Assembly: GCF_003945595.2 (NCBI RefSeq)
Contig: NW_024103452.1
Span: forward strand, 3,181,493-3,245,492
Reading direction: 5' to 3'
Length of the DNA stretch: 64,000 nt
Origin: Pipra filicauda
Lineage: Eukaryota > Chordata > Aves > Passeriformes > Pipridae
Both the position numbers and the translations under genes were made by a program. Each line of letters opens with the position of its first letter. Position 1 is the stretch's first letter. Below, piece after piece: positions 41,201-53,143 of the stretch. The notes beneath the pieces are model-generated. The model was not told the DNA's origin. It made no database searches and was given only the letters and a program-made list of their open reading frames with translations.

Positions 41201-43217
41201 AAGGATGCCTTACTTCATTGGCAAGTGGAGAAGTGTGGCACAGGGTGAAATAAACAATTTCATTGACTTAGGGAAAGTATAAAACCCAGAAATCTCAGTT
41301 TTGCTCAGTAGTATGGTTTGATGCACCTGTACTCATCATCTGCACCTAACTAACTAGAGTTGTTGTATCAGCCATCAATAATATTCTGGTGGAGAAGGAT
41401 AGAAGAAGCAGTTATATTCCCTCTTCCACATAAACACCATAATTCTATCTGGTGCTCGAAATACAGGACAAACCAAAAGCAGATGAAATCCTAGTGCTGT
41501 TAATCCCATATCAGTTGGGACTTAGATCTCTAGAACATACCACATCCAAAAGAGTAGAACTATCTTCCAGAACAGCATAATCTGTTTTGTAAATTAATCT
41601 CAGGTTGATCACAAGTACTTCTGATGACATGGCAGTCTTTTAAATACCAGCTAAAGCTCTGTTGCAGCCCAGTTTATGAGCAACCATACTACAAATCTGT
41701 CTAAATGTTCTGGAGAAACCTGGAAAGTTTTATGGTGTCATAATTGAAGCCAATTTTGATGGTGGACAGATACCTGCATTTAGATTAGGTAACTAATCTG
41801 GTCTAGCTCAGTGCCTGAAAAGTGATTCAGGTCAGCAGACCATGGTCTCAGTGAGGGAAACATTCTGTTGGGTATTAGACTGTATCCTGAGCAGAGCCTG
41901 AAGTCCTGCATATATGAAGTCTTACTTGTTTTTTAGATTTGGATATTTCAATTTCTGCTCAGAGGAAATCAGTAGGGTGCATCCTAGGTGAATGGAGATG
42001 AATATTTCCTATTACCTTACTGTATTCTCAATGGAAAAAGGTAGGCAGGTACCTTAGACTGGACTATTCTCTGGTGGTACCTAAGTTACAGGTCACACAG
42101 CGGACATTTGATTTCTGTAGCCTGGAACTCCATTTGTAGATCTCAGACGTGTTTATTTCTTTTCAAATCTGTTCAAGGGATCCATGCAGCTGCATTAGGG
42201 AAGATCAGATAATCTTTCTTCCTTTTGCTGGGGCCAATGATTTCAAACTGGAAAGGAACCAGGCCCTAAACTGACTAATCTAGACACCACCCTATTATAG
42301 TATTACACAGGAAATCCTGGAAGAAGGAACCCAGGTCTTTGGTTCACAGGAGAGGCTCAAGGCCTTGTCTGGGAGGAAAGTTCCACAATTCTGATCAACT
42401 TGCCAAGACTCAGCATAAGCAATGCCATGTCAAGAATAAGCACACGCATATGGAAATGGGAAAATCTGTCTGGAAAAAAACTAGGCAAGTCAGATTTTAT
42501 GCAAAAATATGAGGAAAAGGTTAAGGTTAATCCTCAGCTTCCCATCGGCTGCCAATTCCCCTCTCTCTGTTAGAAGAAATCATTTCTTTAGGATTCAATT
42601 TCAGAGTTTAGTACAGGGATTCAAACTTCATCTAGGTATTGATGCCATTGCAGAAATGAATCAGAAGGAAAATTGTGCTTCTGCGTAGTTATGGTGACCC
42701 ATTGGCAGATGTATGTGGATAAACTGTGGGGAGATTATCTATAATAACACAAACACTTTCTTTTGCCAGCCTAATCTTTCTCACCAGATCCTCACCCCGT
42801 CTCATAGCCAATAGTGAACTAATATATAAACCCCAGAAAGGAGTACTATCATTGCAAAGTCAAATATTAGTGTAGGCTGTTGGAAGTACAGCCTGAACAG
42901 GGGCTGAGTGTCATGAGTGTCCAAAATAATTTTCAAGGGAAAATGTGCTGTAATCCCACAAAGCTGATTGAGAGTTGAATTTTGCACAGAAGTTAATTTT
43001 GCAGAGAAACCAGAGAAAAATCAAGCAGAAGTCAGACTTTTGAACTCAGAAGGGATTTTTTTAAATGGTGTAAATTTTTACGCCTTGGAAATCATATGTA
43101 CTGTTGTCACTCTTTGTCAGCTATAGGTTTGGTCTTGTAGATTTGGTTGTTCATACTATCAGGAGATTGGTTTGGGAAACTCTGTACATAATATAGACAT
43201 TTAAAGAGAACTGGGGA

Positions 43218-43316
43218 ATATATGAATATATGATATATGAAAGCTACAGGATATATGAATATATGATATATGAAAGCTACAGGATATATGAATATATGAT
43301 ATATGAAAGCTACAGG
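43218..43316. repeat. Tandem repeat, 3 x 33 bp, perfect
   Basis: Three identical 33-base units at 43218-43250, 43251-43283 and 43284-43316, each AT-rich (ATATATGAATATATGATATA...) and ending GAAAGCTACAGG. The unit is a multiple of three, so a minus-strand frame through it shows a repeated 11-residue peptide; this is a by-product. The perfect identity points to recent expansion or slippage. Confidence 0.95.
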
Positions 43317-45201
43317 AGGCTTCATTCTTGACCAAACAGGTCCACACAGAATTTTAAGACTGGTGAACACCGTTTTATAAACAAAGTGAGCACACTGAAG
43401 ATACACTACAAATTGAATTAGTATCTTTTCCTGTTTGTCATATTAACTAAAACACAGACTTAAATTTACACCAGAAATCTTTATAGAAGCTTGGCAGAAA
43501 AATAGTACAAACCCCAGAGAGAGTCAGAATAATTGTCTTATATAATACAATGAAATACATTGGTCATGATTCAGAAGACATGATAGAAGACTGTACTCTC
43601 CATGTTATTTCAATATATTTAGGATAAAATAAGAAGCAGACAGAATAGTACTTCTCAGTGAGGATAATTTTACTGTTCCAGAAATTAAATGATCTGTAGA
43701 GGTAACAATAACATTTTCATAACTGTGAATGAAATTTCACTGCTATACAGTTGGAACTAAACCATAGTTTTCTGAACACAGTGATCTCCATGGATTATTT
43801 CTTCCAAATGACTACTGTGTATTAGCCAAACAAGATTTCTTCAAACAATACATTTTACATCACTGTGTGCATGTTTGTACAGATGAGTGTCTACGTGTGT
43901 AATTCAGATTTTTTACAATAGTCTCATCTGAAGAAAAAACTCATTAATAGTACAGAACATCTTACAAATGAATAGGTATTGTTCTTTTCTGACTAACAGC
44001 TGCTTTCAGTTTAAGTAGTTTACTATAGTTAAAAGCTCTGACAATCCAGATACTTTTTGCTATCAAGGTTTATCTCAACCTGCTAAAGTCTAGATAAGGG
44101 CTTGCCAGTTTTCCTTCTTCAAAGGAGACAAGAGTAATTGGAACTATAAACTGTCCCATTCATCATTAAAATGTACATTTTTATAGGACCACAGAAAGCA
44201 TCAGTATCTTTACTAAGACAGGGCATGCATTAGACAGATTTAAAATGAGACTGCTCAATACAGCAGATCACTTGTCTGACATTTACAGATGTTAATGTGC
44301 AGACACTCATTTCAGGAGAGGAGAAAATAGCACACGCTTAATCAGAAGATTATTTCACAAAGTGGGGTCCTCCTTCTGATTTACTCTTTGCTTTAGCTAA
44401 AGCCAAGGGCCCTTAGTCCCTCACCAGTCATTCAGTACCTTCCATGATTAGGCCCTGCAGTTTCTCTCACTTGTGCCTTGGCATAAAGAGAGTTTTGTAC
44501 AGCTAGATCCAAGACCTACACAGTTCTGAAGATTATTATAAACACTATATCTTGGCCAAGTCTACCAATTTTTCATTTCCACAGTCCATTAATAAAAAGT
44601 GGAAACTACAAAGTGACTAATAGCCCTGGTTTGTACCAGATGTACATACTTCCTAATGGTCAATTTGGTGGAATCTTCACTTCCTTTTTAATAGTTTGCA
44701 AATTTGTAGAAGAGTGAAACAGTTTTAAAGTGAGTTAAGATTACTCCTACAGGCTGCCATTACCATCAGAATTTATAAATTCTGCGGGTTTTGTTGGAGA
44801 ATGAGTAAAGAAAAAAATTGCTTCCTTTCTCTTGTGCTCAATAGTACTAAAATGACTCACTGCTTTTTTCCACTGGAACACTGTTAAGAAGGTTGTCTGA
44901 TAAGATGCCCATTGGTTTTGCCAGCAAAAGATATTTTAGTGTTCTCAGAAGAAGATTTTTGTTAACAAATCATTGTCAGGTAAACGTATGGCACTTCTAA
45001 CAAATCTAGGGTTTTCTGACAAGCTTTTTCTATTCAAATGTTCTCTCTGTGTATTCTACAAATAGTGGGGTTTACATGATATGTGAGGAGTAAGCACAGT
45101 AAGCAAAATTACTTTTTCCATGAGAATGAATAAAAAAGAACCAGCTACACAGATATTTTGATGATTTCATATATGCATGCTTAGATGAGCTTCCCAAGGA
45201 A

Positions 45202-45700
45202 ACAGGATCACAGGATCGCATAATGGTTGAGATTGTAAGGGACTTGGGGAGTTCATCTTGTCAGCTCCTTCTCTCAAAGCAGTGTCACCTACAGCTGGTT
45301 GCTCAAAAGCCTGCCCAGGTGACTTTTGAGTATCTTCAAGGGTGCAAACTCCATAACACCTCTGGGCAACGTGTGGGGGTTTTTCTTATCTTCAAATGTA
45401 ATTCCCTTTATTTCAGTTTGTGCCCATTGCCTCTTGTCCCACCACTAAAAAGTCTCTGCTTCCATCTTCTTTACATTCTCCCATACTCACTGATAAGATT
45501 CTCTGTGGCCCATTTCTACCCCAGGCTGCACCGTCCCAGCTCCCTCAGCTTCTTCTCATATGTGAGATGCTCCAAGACCTGACGTGTTTGTGTTCCTACA
45601 GCACTGGAGGTCGTTGATCTGCTTTGCTGTGATGGTGCATTGCTGGCTTGTTGTCAACACCCCACTGTTCAGGTATCTGCTGGTCTGTCTTTCTCTAACA
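45202..45700 (-). mobile_element. CR1 LINE fragment, 3' portion
   Basis: Read on the plus strand, this is the reverse complement of the CR1 3' region. Blocks run 'acaggatcacaggatcgca' (45203), 'cctgcccaggtgacttttga' (about 45311), 'gcaaactccataacacctct' (45344), 'tgtgcccattgcctcttgtc' (about 45419), 'cccagctccctcagcttctt' (about 45535) and 'tgagatgctccaagacctg' (about 45560). From 45610 to 45700 the match weakens but fits the next CR1 segment ('gcattgctggcttgttgtca'). Plus-strand open frames of 119 and 105 codons across this region are antisense to CR1 and not genes. Confidence 0.88.
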
Positions 45701-47929
45701 ACTTTTGAATCTTCTGATCAAATTCACTTAAGGAAGAGCAGGAGTCTCCAAAACAATTCAGTTTCAGCACACACAGGTCTCTGGACCGCTCTCATAACTG
45801 CTCCCTGTTGTACAGTGAGACAGATTTGGTGTTACCACATAGAAAGATATTTGAGGGAGACACATCCACAGGAAATCAAACTTCTTTATTTCCTTTGTTA
45901 GCAGAACATCATCTTGTTTATTGCAATTACTTGGGTTACAGGCATACTGTAGCCATGCTCGCCGAGTCACAATATACGACATTCAACAATATACGAAAAC
46001 AGACTCTAAAATCAGTAGACTCCTGGAAAGTTTAAATAAGACTAGGAAACTGCTCCTAAGTTATTCTGTAATCAATATTATTGCTTACACCAGATAATCT
46101 AATGAGCCCAAAAGAAAACTGTGGTTTTTTCCTGTAGGATTCTGACAGCCTGTTATAAAACTGTGTGTACCTCTCCTTATGTTAGATGTCCTTCTAGATA
46201 GCTTTGTAATCAGTTTTTTTAAAAATGTGTTTTGCCAGTCTCTTAACCTCTTTATGATGGGAATCTGTTTTGTTTGCGTTTTTGCTTTTATCTTTTATAC
46301 TATTTGCCTGCATGAATGTGGTTTGACTTTTTCCTTTTCTAGACCCCAAATGTTACATAATCGGAGACCAAACTTTATAACAGTCTTTGATACTCTAATC
46401 TGAGCCTTCAAGTAGATTTTATATTTGAAAAATCACATAAAAAGAGAGGTCCTTTCATTGTTCTGCAATTACTTTATACATGTACAAGGCCCTACATGTG
46501 CCTGGCACTTCATACATCTAAAGTCTTGGGTGTGGTTTGTTCAAGGATACTAAAAAAATAGTGCTGAATTTCCTCTCTTCAAAGAGTTGTTGCATGGTAG
46601 AACTGAATGAATTTTAAAACTCATTTTAAGATCTGGCAATATGAACAACATTGGCATATAGTTTTTCAGCAAGATGAAATATGCATGTGGAAGAATAAAG
46701 AAAAAAACTAAGATACTTGCAGTCTAATCCATTTAGCAATCTGTCTCTAATTTTAATGATGTATTTGTCATTTTATTACTCACGAAATGTCATTTATATG
46801 AAACTGTCACTATGATATTAGAGAGGAACAGCTTGTGTTAAACTGTATAACATCTTTGCCAACTTTCAATGTTAGTTGCATTCTACCTCTTTAAAATTTC
46901 CTTTACGCTTTCAATTCAGCTTGGATATATTACTTCAAGTACCAAACTTTTGTACATAATGGCTGTAAAAAATGTGTGCATTTCATCTTCGGGTGGATAC
47001 AGCTACCATCATGTTTAGTTAATTCAACAATACGGAAATTATTCTGAAAATCACTGTGCAAAAATAGCCGGATGTGAAATTACAAATCAACAGGATCCTG
47101 AAATATCTACCATAATTTTTAACATTAATACCAAATAGATGGATCTGTAGTCACTTTCAAAGAGAAAGAATAAAAAAAAAATAAAATAAAGCAAGTCATA
47201 GTACATTTCCTTCTCTTTTAAAGATGCTTTAAAATCATTACCTTCATGCCTGGCAATCTCTAAGCTGGAGAAAGGGTAGATTTCTTTTTTTTTTCTCCCC
47301 ATATATTTATACCAGTAACTGTAATATGCAGTTCATTCCAGTTAAATGTAAAACAATCACATCTAGTCAATAAATATCAAATTTGTAAAATTTTCTTCGG
47401 GAAATACAGACAAACACAAAGGCAAAGCTTATTGTGTTTTTACACACATAAGGGATTTTGGGGTCCTTATGTTCAGGTCTGCTGCCTTCGAAAACTGTGC
47501 CAGTTTTCTCGTGTTTCTCATGCTCTAGTCAAAATTTTTGATGTAAGTAGGTAGGAGTAACTAAAACCTTACAAATCTTAGAAGCATGGATTCACCTATG
47601 TCTTCTTTGTAAATGGAAGGCAAATATCTGCTAATTACCTTTCTACGGTCTCGTGCGGACTCAGGAGAAACCAACAGCATCTTGTAGAGCACTTTGAAGC
47701 ATTACTCAGACCTGCAGTGTCATTGAACTCAACACTGATATCCAACTGTAGCACATCAGACCTAAGCATGATTTGTCTCAAACATTGAGTATTGCTACGG
47801 GAAAGGTGTGATTGGAGGACAGGGTCCCATGGAGGTGGGGTAGTGCTGTTCTGAGCCAACTTCCTGCTCCTCCTTGAGACTCATGCTTGGTCCCCTCCCA
47901 CCCCCAACTCACTCCCTGGGGAAGGGCTG
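45701..47929. other. Intergenic DNA, no gene seen
   Basis: AT-rich sequence without a supportable gene up to about 47635. From about 47640 to 47929 the sequence is richer in G+C and could be part of a longer U3 of the LTR that follows, since I could not fix that element's 5' boundary. Confidence 0.55.
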
Positions 47930-48587
47930 GCTGTGCATGTGTGAACAAAACATGTGAAAAGTCTAATTTACATGAGAGGTATGTGCCAGGTTAGCTATAA
48001 AAGGGAGCAGATCAGGCCCCCTTGCTCTCTTTTTCTCTCTCTTTTCTCTGGGTCTCTTTCTCTTTTTCCTCTCTTTGGCTTTCTTTGTTCTCACAACCCC
48101 AACTCCTGACTGTCCATGCAGCAGGACCGATATGGGATCTAAGGACTGGTGATATTCTTTGTTTTCTTCCCTTGCCTTGCCTGGGCAAAGCACAGCTAGC
48201 ACACTCTGCCCCATACCTCATAGTGGACTTCATTGTGGGAGTGGGGAGATTGTGGCTGGGCGTTGTGGCTTCTTAGCCAGCACTCTGGAATATTGGTGTG
48301 TTGTGGCTTGTGAGCCAGCGACTTTTGAAGAGTTTATTGTGGCAGCTGAGAACTTACTGAAGTGTATTTAATTAAGGGCCTGTTGCCCCCACTCTTGTGG
48401 AAGTGTGTTGTAAGAATTTAAGGGCTGGTTAACCAACACCTTTTCAGTCTAAAGAGTGGGTTGATTGCTGGGGTCATGGCGACTGAGTAATAAAGCATAA
48501 GGGTTCTCTGACATGTGTCCAGTGTCTTTGTTCAGCCTGATGAGAACTTATAATGAACATCACACCCCCTACCAGCGGGTTGTGACA
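47930..48587 (+). mobile_element. LTR of an endogenous retrovirus (family B), probably solo
   Basis: A TATA box (TATAAAA, 47996-48002) is followed by a long pyrimidine-rich leader (about 48017-48085) and, nearly 500 bases later, a poly(A) signal (AATAAA, 48489-48494) with a GT-rich stretch downstream. A plausible TG start is at about 47932 and a CA end at 48586-48587, with another candidate CA at 48564. No target-site duplication could be settled and no primer-binding site or internal genes follow, so a solo LTR is the simplest reading. It shows no similarity to the family A LTRs. The long TATA-to-AATAAA distance implies a long R region. Confidence 0.6.
47996..48494 (+). promoter_or_regulatory. 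LTR family B core promoter and poly(A) signal
   Basis: TATAAAA at 47996-48002, a CT-rich leader over about 48017-48085, and AATAAA at 48489-48494. The motifs are intact by eye; activity is unknown. Confidence 0.5.
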
Positions 48588-49018
48588 TCAACAAAGGAAG
48601 TGTTTTTATTACAATTAGTTTAAATTATGCCTGAGTTAAGAATAAAGATATCTGTAAAAGGGGAACATTTCTAAAATTAAGCTTTCTATTTAGTAGGTAT
48701 AAGCAACTTGTTTTCCCCCCACACTTTCTAATGAGCAGTCTTTGATTTCCATTTTGAAACAAAGTCTGTGCCTCAGAAGTTAATAATTTTTAGTTGAAAA
48801 AAATGAATTTGAAAAGTTAAATTACTGAATAGGGGAAGGATATGGAGGTTGTTTCATATCAAACAGAATTATCCAGGTTCACACTCCACAGGCACAAGAC
48901 CTTGACTACAGCAGAAAGGAGCATCAGGAGTTTTCTTCTTAATTTTGTAACAAGAAATGGTATAATAATAATGAAAAAAAGCTATTGCAATAATTAGAAA
49001 ATAAAGAATCCATGTTAT

Positions 49019-49325
49019 CATGGTGCTGGGAGGACTGGTGGTTCTCTGGGCCAGGGTTCAGGTGTGTCAGGGTCTCCCTGAAGTAGTAGGGCAGGCAGCA
49101 GGGCAGACAGGGCAACCCTAGCCCTGGGCATCAGCTACCTCCTTGGGAATGAGCCTGATATTGGGATGGGGCAAGACAGGTGGTGATAGTGTCCTACAGC
49201 CTCCCTGGGGCAAGGACTGACAGTTCTAGCGACTGGAGTGGTATCCCGGGCTATGGGCAGGACAGGGGGAGCCCCAGGAACAGGCAGGGACATTAAGGCC
49301 CCTGAATGCACTCAGGATCTCAACA
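49019..49325. other. GC-rich patch of unknown nature
   Basis: About 300 bases rich in GGG, CAGG and CCC words (for example repeated CAGGGCAGACAGGGCAACCC-like text near 49092-49112) sit between strongly AT-rich sequences with fairly sharp edges. Reading frames are short (33 codons from the ATG at 49020). It may be a fragment of an inserted element, such as a LINE 5' end or LTR piece, but I recognise no family. Confidence 0.4.
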
Positions 49326-51015
49326 GTCAAAGATAAAGTGACTCTTGACAAGCAAGAGGCAAAGACAAGAACTGAATACAAATCAAATTCTAGTTTAGTG
49401 ATTAAAAGAAATAAACTCTTAATACTGATAAAAATTATACATATATTGATCACAAATAACTATTTAAGAACTTATTCTTTCTCTAGAGAGGAGCATATCC
49501 TCAAGTTCTTCCATGTGAATCCTCACGTGTCATGAACATTTGGTTTTAATGCACAAATCTTTCACGCTAATCTCAAAGCAATTGCCTTGTTTGTAGAAAT
49601 GTGGAATTGAGATTCACTAAATGCCTTAGCATAACTTCTTGAATATAATTCAATTGGCTTGATCAAACAATTCACATGACTTAGCTATTTGTAGTACATT
49701 TTTTCAAGAGTACTTTTCAAGTCTTTTTAAATCTTCAGAATTCCTTCTGAGGATGGACATGAGTCTAATGTATAGAAAACAAGTTTGGAAAGTAAAGATC
49801 TGATGCTTTTACTCATGTACAGCTATACTTTTATTCTCTAATGTAATCATAAAGGGGTGTTGACCCTGCCACATGTGAATGTTTTGGTCTTCATTCTGAT
49901 CATAGATGAAGCACGTATCAGATACAGTTATCATCATGTTATAAATATATCTCTAATTCAATCACATAAATGTCAGGCCTGGTATACAATCTGTCATTTG
50001 TAATTCTGAATCCTAAGAGATGTGTCTAGACAAGTAATATAGATGCTGCAGAGATATAAAATCTAAATTCAGGTCCAGAGCACAGACCAGTTATAGGTGC
50101 TCCCCACAGACTCTGAAGTAATTGGAACGAATACCATTAAAATGCAACCATATTAAAATGTTCTCTGCATTACCTTTCAACTACACGAAGACATGTAATA
50201 AGGCATCTAATAAGGCCCTAAAGACTAAACCACACCACCACATCTATTTTCACAGGAGTCCCACAAACTCTGATTAAAGTAGAAATAAATTTCAATGTGT
50301 TTCTCCAATATAGTTTCCATTGTTGAGTCTTTAAGTGTCATTTTAAGCTGTTATTTTGAAAAGAGAAGAGGAATTAAAGGGAGTCACTAACATTTTTAAT
50401 GTCAGTTTTAGAAGTCTTTTTTATGTTTATAGTGTTCCTGTCTTAGGCACTGTATAAACAAGTCCCATCCCTAACTGGAATCCTTGCCCACATTCAGCCA
50501 AAGTCACAAAGCTTTATAAATTCACTGGATTATTTGCATCTTCAAAGGCAGGCACTTGTCAGTGGGTCTTAAGTTTATACTTGAAGTTAAACATATGTTT
50601 AATTATGACCCCAAGTGAGGACCTAAGTGCTTTGTTACAACATAATCTATTAATGTTCCTATTAGGGTGCTAAATAAGTCATAAATGACAGTTTAGCTAT
50701 TCTTGCTGAATTTCTAGAGAGTACATTCAGTGTTTAGGAATAATGTCTATGCAAGAGATCCTTTCTCAGCACTTCGAACATTATGATAGAGTTTGGAAAG
50801 CATACAAAACCACAGCAAAACATGATGTGATATGTGGTGGTAACATGTACAGATTCATCTCTTGCTACAGATATGATGGTTCCTGCTGTGGATTTTTAAA
50901 ACTGGGCAAAACCTATTGTGTTGTTAATCTGGTTCAACTATCTTGCACACTATAAACTGACTGCTTCCTCTCATGTAATCTCCCTAAAAACAGTTATGTT
51001 AAGATTTACATCAAA

Positions 51016-51042
51016 GATATTTATCCTGTTAGGATAAATATC
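51016..51042. repeat. Perfect 12-bp inverted repeat with 3-base loop
   Basis: GATATTTATCCT (51016-51027), loop GTT, AGGATAAATATC (51031-51042). The arms are exact reverse complements. After a three-base CAT bulge on the 3' side, pairing of AAAG with CTTT can resume. Confidence 0.9.
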
Positions 51043-51490
51043 CATCTTTAGGAAAAAAATCCATTTTATTCTTGCATTCTTCCAGCTACCAAAGCTTTAC
51101 CCAACTATCAGTCTCTAGGAAGGACATCTTAATTTTTTAGTTATCTTCATGGTTTGACAGACTGCAGTGCATCTGCCCAGACAGAAGAATTAATCAAATG
51201 AAATATCTTTGGCAAAATTTGCCATCTGGTTTTGACTGCTACATGGCAGTGGAAAAGCTCTGTAAATACATTAATTGAAGACATTTATGGCAGCTCTGTA
51301 TCATCAGAGCTACGTAGCAATAACAAAATCCAGTGCTGAGCAGGACCTTGGAATATTTCAGACTACTTTTATCCTTCACATCATTATGAAACTGTTTCTT
51401 ACAGAGATCCTAACTACAGAGATCACATTAAGTTTCAGATTGGTAGTAGTGTCCATCCTGTATGATTCAACTGACCTATCATCTATTACA

Positions 51491-51575
51491 AGAATCACAG
51501 AATCATAGAATCATAGAATTGTTTAGGTCGGAAAAGACCTTTAATATCATCAAATCCTAACCAAGGTGGCAGAAT
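51491..51575 (-). mobile_element. CR1 LINE, extreme 3' end
   Basis: The plus strand has 'agaatcacagaatcatagaa' and 'tcatagaattgtttaggtcg' followed by 'gaaaagacctttaatatcat', the reverse complement of a CR1 3' terminus. Three copies of the ATTCTRTGAT terminal repeat remain. Strongly 5'-truncated. Confidence 0.9.
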
Positions 51576-53103
51576 CAGGTCCATTCTATTTCATGTTATT
51601 TATTTCAATTGAAGAAAAATTCATTTTGGAGGGAAAACCAAGCCTAGTGTGTCGTACTTTAAATAGTCTGTGCTCCTTTGCAGATGCAGTTTTGTGCCAG
51701 ATGACAGGCCTGAAATCTCTGTTGTGCAAAAAAAGTCTACAAAATTATAGTTCTCAATGATGTCTAGTACTGGGCAATATCCTGTAGGTTATAAGGTGAA
51801 ATTTTAGGTACATAAAGATCTTTTTAGAGTCTATATTCTGTGAAATATTTTCCTTTCCTCAGAGCTCATATTTTATTTGTTTTGAATGTAAGACAAAACA
51901 TTAGGAAAGGCCTGGAGGGAAGTCTAGCACACAAGTGACTATTAACAACCTAATCTCCTTTTACTATTGGAGGAAAATATGTTTTGGTTTCTTTCTTCTT
52001 AGTCAAGTAAACAGATAAATATATTTCCCCTGGCTTCCATTACAGCAAGTTGGCAGTTACAGAAGAATCCTTTCAGTTTTGATTTCCTGTCAGCTTTACT
52101 AACAAATGACCGCAGAGTACAGTATTCTCTTGGTGTGGTTTTTATAGACTCTGTGCTTTAAAAGAAGCATTTTTGAATGAAATTGCTATATGTTCTCACT
52201 TGGAGGGCTTGGTTTGTTTTCTGCATGAGTACATTTCTCCTTTTAATGAATGTGTGAAATTGGGAAAACGATAGGAAGGATGTGACCTGAAAGAGAACAT
52301 TTTTAAAAAAAATTTCTCTTCCCTTCATCTTCTAAGCTGGAGTCAAAAGACTGGCTAAATTCAGATACAGACACAAACTAGTTCAAGCCACTTTTCCAGT
52401 TTGCCCATAGCAGACAGAAATAAGCCAACCAAACCAAACCAGCTCCATCTGCAAAGGACTGATGTCAGGGAAGTCAGTGGTGTGCTGCTGAGTGTTTTCA
52501 GCAGAACTTGCTGAAATTTCTCCCTCAAAGTTGAATTTCTTCTCATAGATTGATCTTTCAAAGAGAGAGACCTGACAACGTCTCGTGAGCTGTGGTCAGA
52601 AGCTATGTGGTTCCTAAGCTCCTCAGTGGCCACTCCTGTGGCCTAGGACCTAAAATTATTGCCCTACTTCCTCACATCTAAAATTCCCCAAGGGTAGCCC
52701 CTAACCCTTTCATTTGTCTCTGTAGAATGTCTCCACTTCAAGCCAGACATCCATTCACTACTCATGCGCAGGCAGTAGCCCATCTTGAAGGGCAATCAAA
52801 AGCCTACAGTATGAGCAACAGTCTTTTTTAACAATTCTTCTCTTTTCCAGTGTGAGTTTCCTTTGTCTACTCTCTCATACACCACAGGACTCTGTCTTTA
52901 CGGGCATGGTCTCTCGAGAGACTGAGGCAAGTGTTGTAGAAATGCCACTCCCCTCAGTGCCTTTGCTATATTTTGTTCTTTGATACATGTGTGCCCAAGT
53001 ATCCCTTTGCTCCCTTTCTCTGCATTTTGCAAAAGGAAAATGTCCTGCAGTGAGTGCTCAGTTCTGTTGCTGAATGTGTGCTGAGGGACACAGATAGCAG
53101 CCT

Positions 53104-53143
53104 GGGGGATGGAGGGGTCGGGGGCGGGGGGAGAAATGGGGGG
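53104..53143 (+). other. G-quadruplex-type motif
   Basis: The plus strand carries runs of 5, 4, 5, 6 and 6 G separated by short loops (ATGGA, TC, C, AGAAAT). This meets the usual G3+N1-7 pattern for an intramolecular G-quadruplex. It lies in otherwise ordinary intergenic DNA, and no promoter is recognised beside it. Confidence 0.75.

Larger units (their letters stand above)
31208..45201. other. Intergenic DNA, no gene seen
   Basis: About 14 kb of AT-rich sequence without a supportable exon or RNA gene. Items inside are a GTT/GTTT microsatellite (31403-31442), a T26 run (32196-32221) and the 33-base tandem repeat (43218-43316). The interval 41440-42400 is somewhat less AT-rich and may include an old repeat that I could not identify. 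Open frames here (up to 120 codons, for example 38884-39246 on the minus strand) show no protein family features. Confidence 0.55.
48588..51490. other. Intergenic DNA, no gene seen
   Basis: Mostly AT-rich, without an exon or RNA gene that I can support. It contains a GC-rich patch at 49019-49325 and a perfect hairpin at 51016-51042, both listed separately. Confidence 0.55.

Noticed and set aside
43107..43406. Minus-strand 99-codon frame with a repeated 11-residue peptide
   Set aside because: The repeat is the 3 x 33 bp DNA tandem repeat. No protein evidence outside it.
45223..45582. Plus-strand open frame of 119 codons
   Set aside because: It is antisense to a CR1 fragment, as the CR1 3' blocks in this interval show.
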